Origin: an uncultured Spirochaetales bacterium
GTDB lineage: Bacteria; UBP6; UBA1177
Direction: 5' to 3'
Assembly: GCA_902780365.1 (NCBI GenBank)
Contig: CACZFE010000075.1
Coordinates: forward strand, 7,848-13,501
DNA length: 5,654 nt
Position numbers and translations under genes: made by a program. Each line of letters starts with the position of its first letter. Within the stretch, counting starts at the first letter, position 1. The notes under the pieces are model-generated. The model did not search any database, was not told the DNA's origin, and saw nothing but the letters and a program-made list of their open reading frames with translations. Positions 1 to 4,918 of the stretch are shown here, in pieces.

Positions 1-224
1 CGGCACGCGATCTTGATATGCTTTTCATCAAGCTCAACGAGCAGCTGGGAACTACATATTTCATTGTAACACACGAACTTCTTTCAATAAAAAGGACTGC
101 TCAGAAAGTTCTTATGCTTGCAGACAAGCACGTTCTCTTTTCAGGCACATTCGACGGCGCGATGGCTTCTGAAATATTCAAAGTCCAGCGCTTCTTCAAC
201 GTTGACAAATACAGCAAAAATTAA
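1..224 (+). CDS. ABC transporter ATP-binding protein, 3' end (MlaF/Ttg2A-like)
   Basis: The window opens inside this gene; the frame is set by the codon starting at base 3, and the stop is TAA at 222-224. The 73 visible residues are the C-terminal part of an ABC ATPase. The H-loop is visible as IVTHEL, whose His contacts the ATP gamma-phosphate. It is followed by the usual 'KVLMLADKHVLFSGT' strand-turn segment (pattern: regulator of dose or lipid substrate, G-T-x-x-x) and the tail VQRFFN. That tail matches the ending of MlaF/Ttg2A-family ATPases (V-Q-x-F-L/F-N), which power phospholipid movement between the inner and outer membranes with MlaE and MlaD. Walker A, the signature motif and Walker B lie upstream, outside the window, so substrate class rests on the tail alone. 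ATG at 18 is an internal Met, not the start. The ABC ATPase call is firm; the MlaF subfamily is a likely inference. Confidence 0.85.
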   Translation, partial: ARDLDMLFIKLNEQLGTTYFIVTHELLSIKRTAQKVLMLADKHVLFSGTFDGAMASEIFKVQRFFNVDKYSKN

Positions 225-228
225 CCTG

Positions 229-250
229 AAAAGACGTTTCTGAAACGTCT
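229..250 (-). terminator. Hairpin between convergent genes, weak intrinsic terminator
   Basis: Bases 232-240 (AGACGTTTC) and 242-250 (GAAACGTCT) are perfect inverted repeats around base 241, giving a practical stem of 7-8 bp with a 3-5 nt loop. On the minus strand the stem is followed by a short T run (232-229), then CAGG and a further T-rich stretch. It lies 22 bases past the minus-strand stop at 272 and 8 bases past the plus-strand stop at 224, so it suits termination of the minus-strand operon and possibly both directions. The T run is short, so efficiency is uncertain. Confidence 0.45.
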
Positions 251-271
251 CTATGTTGTATAATGGTGTTT

Positions 272-841
272 TTACCTTCTTACAGGCTTGATTTTGACTT
301 TGCCGTCTTCGTAGTAGACATCGAACGAAAAGTTGTTGCCGAATTTTTCGCGGACATCACCGATTTTCTTTGTGAGCATTTCGGCCACTGCGTCGAAACT
401 GTATGATTTGTTTGAGTATTTTTTGCTCAACTCGATGAATTTGTTGGCAGTATTGTCAATCATTGCACTCATTGCGAAAGCCTCGGCATCACGTCTTTCG
501 ACAGAATCGGCAGCCGATTTCAAATCGGAGAGATCGCTGCTTCCAAAGCCGCCGAAGAACTTTGTTCCGGGTTTTGCACGTCCTTCCTCAATGTCGCGGA
601 CGCATCTTTCCCATTTCTGACGGTAGGTCGTGAAGCGGTTTATAAGCTGCGAAGCGAGGTTCTGTTCGACCAGATTCTGGGAGATCGCTGCCGTCCTCAT
701 CAGAAGAGAGATCTCCTTCTTCATGTTTTCAAGTGCCTGAAGCGGAGGACGCTTCTCCTGCGCCGTGAAATACATATTGAAATCGTGGTCTAACTTTTCT
801 ATTTTTGTGATGAGAGATGAGACTGTTTCGCTTATGGGCAT
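272..841 (-). CDS. MXAN_5187 C-terminal-domain-like protein
   Basis: This 189-aa soluble protein has no signal peptide or membrane segment. It is predicted largely helical. Residues about 30-90 contain the pattern RPPLQALENMKK...NRFTTYRQKWERCVRDIEEG, and the C-terminus ends with VREKFG...F-x-V-x-x-EDGKVKIKP. Both resemble the domain annotated in Myxococcota as 'MXAN_5187 C-terminal domain', with its typical N-x-x-x-x-R-F-x-x-Y-x-x-x-W-x-R-x-x-R-x-I-E-E-G and EDGKVKLK elements. That match is from memory, not a search. A Gly-rich stretch (KFFGGFGSSDLSD, 94-106) links the two halves. The function of the family is unknown to me. The ATG at 841-839 overlaps the TAA of the upstream lipoprotein gene by one base (TAATG), and no strong Shine-Dalgarno precedes it, so translation is probably coupled. 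It is the last gene of its operon. Confidence 0.8.
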   Translation of the reverse strand: MPISETVSSLITKIEKLDHDFNMYFTAQEKRPPLQALENMKKEISLLMRTAAISQNLVEQNLASQLINRFTTYRQKWERCVRDIEEGRAKPGTKFFGGFGSSDLSDLKSAADSVERRDAEAFAMSAMIDNTANKFIELSKKYSNKSYSFDAVAEMLTKKIGDVREKFGNNFSFDVYYEDGKVKIKPVRR

Positions 842-1698
842 TATTTTTTCGGAAGTTTGAGATCTTCGATTTTTATAAGTTCAGCCTGAGTTGCGACTTT
901 AACTGCGTTGACTTCCCACTGAAGTTTACCTGTCCAGTTGCCGTCAATGTCGCCTGCATCATAGCCCGGGATGATGATGTTTCTCTCTTCACCGGGCTGG
1001 ATCGGGTAAATCTCTTCGATCTGACGGGTGTAGATGACGAAGAAAGTTTTCTCGAAAAGGACTTTCTGCTCAGCATCGTCCATGAATTTTACGAGAACGC
1101 CGACGTAACTGAGCGGTTTGTCGGTGTTGTTTTTAACTGTTGCATCCATCATATACTGAGCTGTTGGGCCGTCACCGACTTCGCCGTTGCGGAGATTCTT
1201 GACTTCGATTTTGTCCTTGTAAAGTTTAGCTGTCTCGATGAGTTCAGGATCAATAGGAATCTCGATGGAATCGCGTTTCTGCTCTTCCTTGATCTGGTCA
1301 ATCCTTTCCTGAAGTCTGACCTGCCACTTTCCGTTGTTTTTGCTTGCGTAGTACGTGATTTTTGCATCGGGAAGCTTGTTGAAAGCGACTTTCTGACCGG
1401 TATATTCGGTTTCCATGATCGCCTTGTCACCAGTTTCATTGATTTTTATCGGTTTGTTTTTGAGGAACATTGCGTTGCCGGAAATATTCTGTGCATCTTC
1501 CATGAACTTTTTCTGGCCGACGATTTCCTGGGATTCCTGATCAAGCATTTCCCATGCTTTTGCGAAATTTTTCGCTCTGAGAAGCTCGACATAGGAGTCT
1601 ATCGTTTTTTCCGCTTCGCCTTTTGCACCGGCGCAGGAAACTGCAAAAAATGCAAGGAAAAGTGTGTAAATCAAACCTGTAAACTGGAATTTTTTCAT
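841..1698 (-). CDS. Lipoprotein with NTF2-like (DUF4878-like) N-terminal half and beta-rich C-terminal half
   Basis: This 285-aa protein has a type II signal peptide: a basic start (MKK), a hydrophobic core to residue 20, and the lipobox AVSC with Cys22 as the lipidated residue. The next residue is Ala, not Asp, which favours outer-membrane sorting in classic Lol rules. Residues about 28-130 (AEKTIDSYVELLRAKNFAKAWEML..., ending NNGKWQVRL) have the layout of a small NTF2-like/DUF4878 fold common in lipoproteins. Residues about 160-270 read as a beta-sandwich of the FxLYD/DUF2393 kind: VKNNTDKPLSYVGVLVKF, then a PIQPGE turn, then WTGKLQWEV. Both fold calls are pattern-based. GGAG sits 7 bases before ATG 1698. 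It follows the XRE gene by 26 bases and overlaps the next gene by one base, so the three are an operon. A periplasmic binding or scaffold role is possible; no catalytic motif is visible. Confidence 0.85.
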   Translation of the reverse strand: MKKFQFTGLIYTLFLAFFAVSCAGAKGEAEKTIDSYVELLRAKNFAKAWEMLDQESQEIVGQKKFMEDAQNISGNAMFLKNKPIKINETGDKAIMETEYTGQKVAFNKLPDAKITYYASKNNGKWQVRLQERIDQIKEEQKRDSIEIPIDPELIETAKLYKDKIEVKNLRNGEVGDGPTAQYMMDATVKNNTDKPLSYVGVLVKFMDDAEQKVLFEKTFFVIYTRQIEEIYPIQPGEERNIIIPGYDAGDIDGNWTGKLQWEVNAVKVATQAELIKIEDLKLPKK

Positions 1699-1724
1699 TT
1701 TAATCTCCGTTGTTTCTATTGTTT

Positions 1725-1931
1725 TTATTCAGGAAACACATCGTTTTTGTCCTCAAGGGTCATTTTAAGAGCCTCGAGAATCTTTCTCTTTGTGGCAAGG
1801 CGGCAGTCGTAACCTTTTTCGATTCTGTCGAGCGTTACGAGCGAAATTTCAGCCTCGCGTGCAAGTTCTGTCTTACTGATAAGTCTTTGTTCCCTTATTG
1901 TCTTTAAATTGTTTGTCTTTTCTTTTTCCAT
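1725..1931 (-). CDS. Small XRE-family helix-turn-helix regulator
   Basis: This 68-aa protein is almost entirely one Cro/C1-type HTH domain. Residues 8-16 (NLKTIREQR) form helix 1. SKTELAREAEIS (19-30) is helix 2 plus the turn, and LVTLDRIEKGY (31-41) is the recognition helix with the family's typical I-E-K/R-G ending. TKRKILEALKM (47-57) is a final helix. There is no sensor or oligomerisation domain, so it would act as a dimer of the HTH alone. AGGAG lies 6 bases before ATG 1931. As first gene of the operon with the lipoprotein and the MXAN_5187-like protein, directly behind a promoter containing a palindrome, it probably controls its own operon (inference). Similar short stand-alone XRE proteins beginning 'NNLKxIREexLISKxELAR' are common in deltaproteobacterial genomes (from memory). 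An antitoxin is a less likely alternative, since no toxin-like partner adjoins it. Confidence 0.88.
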   Translation of the reverse strand: MEKEKTNNLKTIREQRLISKTELAREAEISLVTLDRIEKGYDCRLATKRKILEALKMTLEDKNDVFPE

Positions 1932-1954
1932 AGCATACTCCTAAAAAACGGAAA

Positions 1955-1982
1955 ATTTTAGTCCGAAAGCGCTTCAAGTCAA
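1955..1982 (-). promoter_or_regulatory. Predicted sigma70-type promoter of the XRE-lipoprotein operon
   Basis: On the minus strand TTGACT (1982-1977) and TAAAAT (1960-1955) are separated by 16 bases, both close to consensus. The predicted transcription start near 1948 gives a leader of roughly 17 bases that still contains the AGGAG ribosome site (1942-1938). It lies in the 124-bp gap after cobO, where I see no clear terminator, so read-through from cobO may add to its output. Confidence 0.6.
1967..1974. promoter_or_regulatory. Candidate operator palindrome in the promoter spacer
   Basis: AAGCGCTT is a perfect 8-bp palindrome exactly between the -35 and -10 boxes of the XRE operon promoter. 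The GC-containing core stands out in AT-rich surroundings. A bound repressor dimer here would block RNA polymerase, the classic position for autoregulation by the XRE protein encoded just downstream. Outside the 8 bp the symmetry is poor (only scattered matching positions), so this is a candidate only. Confidence 0.35.
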
Positions 1983-2055
1983 GAGTTTTGGCGATTTTGT
2001 TTGCTGGTTTTGAAATTTTATGACGGAGAGCTGATTTTATTGGTGAATAAGATCG

Positions 2056-2577
2056 CTATTTTTCAATTCCGGTTCTTGCTTCGACGCCTTTCGTGTAGTA
2101 GTGCTTTATTTCTTTCATTTCGGTGACGAGATCGGCGAGATCGATGACTTCCTGCGGCGCATATCTTCCTGTGATGACGACTTCAACGTGTTCCGCACGG
2201 TTTTTTACAGCTTCGATAAGTTCTTCTGCTGAGAAAAGCTTGAAGAAAAGGGCGATGTTGGCTTCATCCATAATGACGACATCGTATCTCCCGCTTTTGA
2301 GTATTTCAGCCATTTCCTGAAGGCCGTCCTTCGCGATTTTAATGTCGTGCTCAGTCGGAGCCTTGACGATGAAGCAGTCTGCGCCGTACTGCCTGATTTC
2401 TATGTTTCTGATGTATTCGGGTGCTTTGAGTTCGCTGTACGGCATCCCTTTGACGAACTGTCCGATGAACACTTTTTTGCCTGACATAGCCGCTCTCAGA
2501 GCGAGTCCGAAAGCCGCTGTCGTCTTGCCTTTGCCGTTTCCGGTGTAAACCTGGACATAACCTCTGTACTCTTCCAT
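2056..2577 (-). CDS. cobO: Corrinoid (cob(I)alamin) adenosyltransferase, CobO/CobA/BtuR family
   Basis: This enzyme transfers the adenosyl group of ATP to cob(I)alamin or cob(I)yrinic acid a,c-diamide, giving adenosylated corrinoids in the cytoplasm. The 173-aa length fits the family. The P-loop is TGNGKGKTT at 12-20. VVIMDEAN at 100-107 is the Walker B-like segment, EVVITGRYAP at 132-141 is the family's conserved V-x-T-G-R loop, and the C-terminus carries the hallmark ADLVTEMKEIKHYY-x-K-G-x-x-A-R-x-GIE(K/Y). Catalytic elements all appear intact. GGAGG ends 6 bases before ATG 2577. It is the third gene of an operon, 13 bases after the 170-aa protein. No other cobalamin gene and no obvious cobalamin riboswitch is in the window, so whether it serves synthesis or salvage cannot be told. 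Confidence 0.96.
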   Translation of the reverse strand: MEEYRGYVQVYTGNGKGKTTAAFGLALRAAMSGKKVFIGQFVKGMPYSELKAPEYIRNIEIRQYGADCFIVKAPTEHDIKIAKDGLQEMAEILKSGRYDVVIMDEANIALFFKLFSAEELIEAVKNRAEHVEVVITGRYAPQEVIDLADLVTEMKEIKHYYTKGVEARTGIEK

Positions 2578-2590
2578 TTTTAGCCTCCGA

Positions 2591-3103
2591 TTAAGAGTTT
2601 TCCTTTATTTCCATGAGCGATTCCTCAAGAAGCGGCATGGCTTTGGCGATGGTTTCCTCGATTTTTTCGATATCAGTTCCATTTTTGATTGTGAAGGAAA
2701 TCTTAAAACTGTTTCCTTCCGCAAAATCGGGGAAAATTATCTCTCCTCCTGTTTCGGCGCGGAACTTGTTCCGAAGTTTCTGAAAGTTCGCCTGCTTTTT
2801 ACTCCAAAGCGGATAACGCAGGTTGTAGAGGCGGTTCATAAGTTCTTCGCCTTTTGTTTTTCCGGACATATTTTCGTTATTCAGAATTGCGAAAAGGCCT
2901 TCTTTTTCAAATATTTCGTCAAACGGTTTTCCTTCACGAAGCCCGATTTCACGCGTGTAGCGGATAAAATTCTTGAATGAATTCGTGTTCAAATCGGCTT
3001 TCTCGAGGATCCTCAGCGAAATTTCGAGAAGTTCAGGTTCTCTTTTAAGCGATTCGGCGATTTTCAAGCCGATCCCGCGTTTCTCCAGAATTGATAGATC
3101 CAT
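2591..3103 (-). CDS. Uncharacterised 170-aa protein with ParB-C-terminus-like tail
   Basis: I do not recognise a named family. The protein is soluble and charged, with no signal peptide. The N-terminal 75 residues look helical and Leu/Glu/Lys-rich (LEKRGIGLKIAESLKR..., then FKNFIRYTREIGLREGKPFDEIFEKEGLF split over 43-71). Residues about 96-155 run R-Y-P-x-x-S-x-x-x-x-x-F-x-x-L, then G-G-x-I-I-F-P-D-F-A-E-G, then F-K-I-S-F-T-I and an acidic helix with IEKIEETI. That order (helix, strand with P-x-F-x-E-G, strand, helix) resembles the C-terminal dimerisation-type segment seen in some ParB-like proteins, where R-Y-P...P-P-x-F-E-G is typical (memory-based, weak). No ParB nuclease or HTH part is present. 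The ATG at 3103 has only a weak GGA site 7 bases upstream; it follows the TPR gene by 12 bases and precedes cobO by 13, so it is co-transcribed and perhaps coupled. Confidence 0.72.
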   Translation of the reverse strand: MDLSILEKRGIGLKIAESLKREPELLEISLRILEKADLNTNSFKNFIRYTREIGLREGKPFDEIFEKEGLFAILNNENMSGKTKGEELMNRLYNLRYPLWSKKQANFQKLRNKFRAETGGEIIFPDFAEGNSFKISFTIKNGTDIEKIEETIAKAMPLLEESLMEIKENS

Positions 3104-3115
3104 AGCTGTTCCGAA

Positions 3116-3850
3116 TTATCTTGTGTATGTTTTGACACCCATGCTTTTCTGCTGGTTCTTGATCATCTTGTTCTGAAGACGTGCGAGTCCCTTTCTGTCA
3201 AGCATGAGCTGATACCACTGCTCGCCGTACTTTTCCATTTTGAACTCTTTGTTGTTCTGGAAAGCAAGAAGATGTTCCTTGATTTTCGGGTTGTCAGGCA
3301 TGATTTTAGCTGCTTTCGTCAGAGTTGCAAGAGCTTTGTCGCGGTCATTCAGTTCTTCTTCATATATGTATGCAATGGCCGAATATACGAAAGGATCCTT
3401 TTTGTTGAAGCGGATGAGAAGGTCGATGTTCTTGTCGATATTTTCGGTTTTTTTGTTTTTGATGCAGCCGATTATATACATCAGATATCCCATCATTATT
3501 CTCGGGTTCGAGTTCTTGAGATACTTGTATGCTTCCCCGAACTTCTTCTGCGAATAGAGGATGATTCCTATCTGCGTGTCGATCTGTGCCTGAACTAGAA
3601 AAGCATATTTGTTGTAGCGGTAACCTTCTTTCAAAGCCTCTATGGCGCGGTCGAACTGCTGTTTCTGGATTTCGAAATTGGCAGCCATGAAAACCGCCTG
3701 AAGCTTTTTTGAGAAAAACCTCTGGAAGAAGATGAACGCAGCGAAAAAAGCGAAAAGACCGAGAAAAATTCCAAGACCGGCATTTACCGCAAAACCGATA
3801 ATCAGACCGACAGCAATGCCGATACCTAAAGAAATAAGTAAACTGTACAT
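3116..3850 (-). CDS. Membrane-anchored TPR-repeat protein
   Basis: This 244-aa protein starts with two adjacent hydrophobic helices (about 4-22 and 25-43, Gly/Ala/Phe-rich), followed by the basic stretch QRFFSKK (43-49). The positive-inside rule places the remainder in the cytoplasm, with the two helices as a hairpin. Residues about 54-190 contain three to four degenerate tetratricopeptide units. The clearest are FEIQKQQFDRAIEALKEGYR, LYSQKKFGEAYKYLKNSNP, and A-Y-I-Y-E-E...DRDKALATLTKAAKIMPDNP, which show the usual A-x-x-x-L and final Pro positions. The tail (205-244) is basic and Gln/Lys-rich. TPR arrays bind partner proteins; the partner is unknown. AAAGGAG lies 8 bases before ATG 3850, and a promoter lies just upstream. 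It heads the operon with the 170-aa protein and cobO. Nothing in it suggests a direct role in corrinoid chemistry. Confidence 0.83.
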   Translation of the reverse strand: MYSLLISLGIGIAVGLIIGFAVNAGLGIFLGLFAFFAAFIFFQRFFSKKLQAVFMAANFEIQKQQFDRAIEALKEGYRYNKYAFLVQAQIDTQIGIILYSQKKFGEAYKYLKNSNPRIMMGYLMYIIGCIKNKKTENIDKNIDLLIRFNKKDPFVYSAIAYIYEEELNDRDKALATLTKAAKIMPDNPKIKEHLLAFQNNKEFKMEKYGEQWYQLMLDRKGLARLQNKMIKNQQKSMGVKTYTR

Positions 3851-3878
3851 AAAAACACTCCTTTAAAAAAACCGCGTA

Positions 3879-3906
3879 AATCTAATGATAAGAGAGTTTA
3901 TTTCAA
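3879..3906 (-). promoter_or_regulatory. Predicted sigma70-type promoter of the TPR-cobO operon
   Basis: On the minus strand TTGAAA (3906-3901) and TAGATT (3884-3879) are spaced by 16 bases. The start would fall near 3872, giving a leader of about 22 bases with the AAAGGAG ribosome site (3865-3859) inside it. It sits in the 103-bp gap after the Cys-rich lipoprotein gene. I see no clear terminator hairpin there, only an AT-rich 8-bp palindrome (AATCGATT, 3937-3944) and T runs on the minus strand. Confidence 0.5.
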
Positions 3907-3953
3907 GAAAAATCAAAAAAGAGGGAATTTAGGAGAAATCGATTCGGATTAAA

Positions 3954-4715
3954 TTAGTAGCAGTAACCCTGAACACAAGGCATACCGGAGCAGCATTCGC
4001 TTACACCTTCAACACACTGCTGACCAGCCGGAACACACTGTGCTGCGTTGATAACTGTGCCAGCCGAGCATCCTGAAGTCGAAGTTTTTGCGGAGCATAC
4101 AAGCTCGCCTGATTTGCACTCAAAGCATTTCGGTTCGGGTTTGGTAGATCCTGCATTAAGTGTCGGGCAGTTGTCTGTTGTCGAGGAGCATGCAGCCGGA
4201 AGACATTTAGAATCTTCAGGAGAGTAAACTTCACCGTTCTGGCAGAGACCGCATGTAGCAGGAGAAGCTTCTTTAGCGCATTTAAGGCCGGAAAGACCTT
4301 TGTCTGCATAGCAGCAGCCTGTCGGGCAGCTTGCATCTGAACATGCTTTGCTCGAAGCGTAAATGTTTACGCAGCGTGCAAGCTTTGTGTTGCAGTGAAG
4401 ACCAGGAAGCATCGTGCAGTCGTCATCGCTTTTGCAACCTTTTGCACATTTTCCGCCGGTAACGCAAATCATGCAGTTGCCGCATTCTGTATCGGTGGTG
4501 CAAGCAAGACCTTCTGTCTGAGCGCAACCGTCATCAACCGGTGTTTCGTCAGGTGTTTCGTCAGGAACTTCAACTGTGTCTTCATCGACAGTAGCAGTAT
4601 CTTCATCTTCTTCCTGAGCTTCGGTGTCGGGATTTACTGGAACAGGATTAGGATCGTCTCCGCATGCAACAAACACAAAAAGAGCTGCAACTAATACAAA
4701 AAACATTTTTTTCAT
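3954..4715 (-). CDS. Secreted cysteine-rich lipoprotein with acidic linker and knottin-like C-terminus
   Basis: This 253-aa protein begins at ATG 4715, where GGAGG precedes by 6 bases; an in-frame TTG at 4754 lacks such a site and would spoil the signal peptide. MKKMFFVLVAALFVFVAC is a type II signal peptide with the lipobox FVAC (Cys18 lipidated). Residues about 22-63 are a disordered Pro/Asp/Glu/Thr linker that includes a PDETPDETP repeat, so the protein probably extends away from the membrane. Residues 64-252 hold 30 cysteines, an even number, in modules such as C-x2-C-x2-C-x5-C and G-C-x5-C-x7-C-x6-C, the last resembling C-x-x-D-x-D-C modules of Myxococcota lipoproteins (from memory). The last 26 residues (227-252) follow C-x6-C-x6-CC-x4-C-x4-C, an inhibitor-cystine-knot spacing. 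There is no enzymatic motif. It is monocistronic as far as seen, divergent from the calcium-loop repeat gene, and is likely outer-surface exposed; its function is unknown. Confidence 0.9.
   Translation of the reverse strand: MKKMFFVLVAALFVFVACGDDPNPVPVNPDTEAQEEDEDTATVDEDTVEVPDETPDETPVDDGCAQTEGLACTTDTECGNCMICVTGGKCAKGCKSDDDCTMLPGLHCNTKLARCVNIYASSKACSDASCPTGCCYADKGLSGLKCAKEASPATCGLCQNGEVYSPEDSKCLPAACSSTTDNCPTLNAGSTKPEPKCFECKSGELVCSAKTSTSGCSAGTVINAAQCVPAGQQCVEGVSECCSGMPCVQGYCY
4540..4563 (-). repeat. Two perfect 12-bp tandem copies in the acidic linker
   Basis: GGTGTTTCGTCA occurs twice back to back (4540-4551 and 4552-4563), with a third partial copy starting at 4564. It encodes the PDET repeat in the linker of the Cys-rich lipoprotein. 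Being a multiple of three, copy changes would lengthen or shorten the spacer without breaking the frame. Confidence 0.8.
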
Positions 4716-4721
4716 CTCAAA

Positions 4722-4726
4722 CCTCC
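4722..4726 (-). promoter_or_regulatory. Ribosome binding site that fixes the lipoprotein start
   Basis: GGAGG on the minus strand ends 6 bases before ATG 4715. It selects this start over the upstream in-frame TTG at 4754, which has no comparable site. The chosen start also yields a clean lipoprotein signal peptide. Confidence 0.85.
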
Positions 4727-4775
4727 AAAAATAAAACTTATCTAAAAATGCCAAATTAACTCAAACGCAATAAGG

Positions 4776-4803
4776 ATTGTAACCCGAAAAAGTTTTTTTT
4801 CAA
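4776..4803 (-). promoter_or_regulatory. Predicted sigma70-type promoter of the Cys-rich lipoprotein gene
   Basis: On the minus strand TTGAAA (4803-4798) and TACAAT (4781-4776) are 16 bases apart, five of six matches to each consensus box. A long run of A and T surrounds the -35 and could act as an UP-like element. The predicted start near 4769 leaves a leader of about 54 bases. It is the best promoter match in the window. Confidence 0.65.
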
Positions 4804-4851
4804 TAAAAAAGTTTAAGAAAAAAATAATTTTTGCGGTTTAGGCTCCAAAAC

Positions 4852-4879
4852 TTGAATTTTTCTCTGATTTAAAGATGAT
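4852..4879 (+). promoter_or_regulatory. Possible promoter of the calcium-loop repeat gene
   Basis: TTGAAT (4852-4857) and GATGAT (4874-4879) are separated by 16 bases. The -10 box is a modest match (4 of 6). Transcription would start near 4886, giving a leader of about 33 bases with AAGGAG (4908-4913) before ATG 4919. The AT-rich 4716-4918 spacer holds this and the divergent lipoprotein promoter; I see no gene or stable hairpin in it. Confidence 0.35.
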
Positions 4880-4918
4880 ATCGTGTTATTGTTTTGGTTT
4901 TTTTAACAAGGAGTCAAT

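Noticed and set aside
259..264. Perfect TATAAT on the plus strand
   Set aside because: There is no -35 box at the right distance and no plus-strand gene follows; it lies in the gap between convergent genes.
817..1812. 331-codon plus-strand open frame opposite the lipoprotein gene
   Set aside because: It reads as Phe/Cys-rich noise and runs through two convincing minus-strand genes (lipoprotein and part of the XRE gene) with proper ribosome sites.
1725..1931. Toxin-antitoxin pair with the XRE protein as antitoxin
   Set aside because: The next gene encodes an exported lipoprotein and the previous one is cobO; neither looks like a toxin.
2040..2055. Possible terminator after cobO (TTATT-CACC-AATAA on the minus strand)
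   Set aside because: The stem is only five A-T pairs and no T run follows, so it would not be stable enough.
3937..3944. AATCGATT palindrome after the Cys-rich lipoprotein gene as a terminator stem
   Set aside because: Four pairs with no loop cannot form a hairpin, and symmetry does not extend further.
3954..4754. Longer version of the Cys-rich lipoprotein from TTG 4754
   Set aside because: No ribosome site precedes it and the extra 13 residues (with W, R, E) would disrupt the lipoprotein signal; ATG 4715 has GGAGG.
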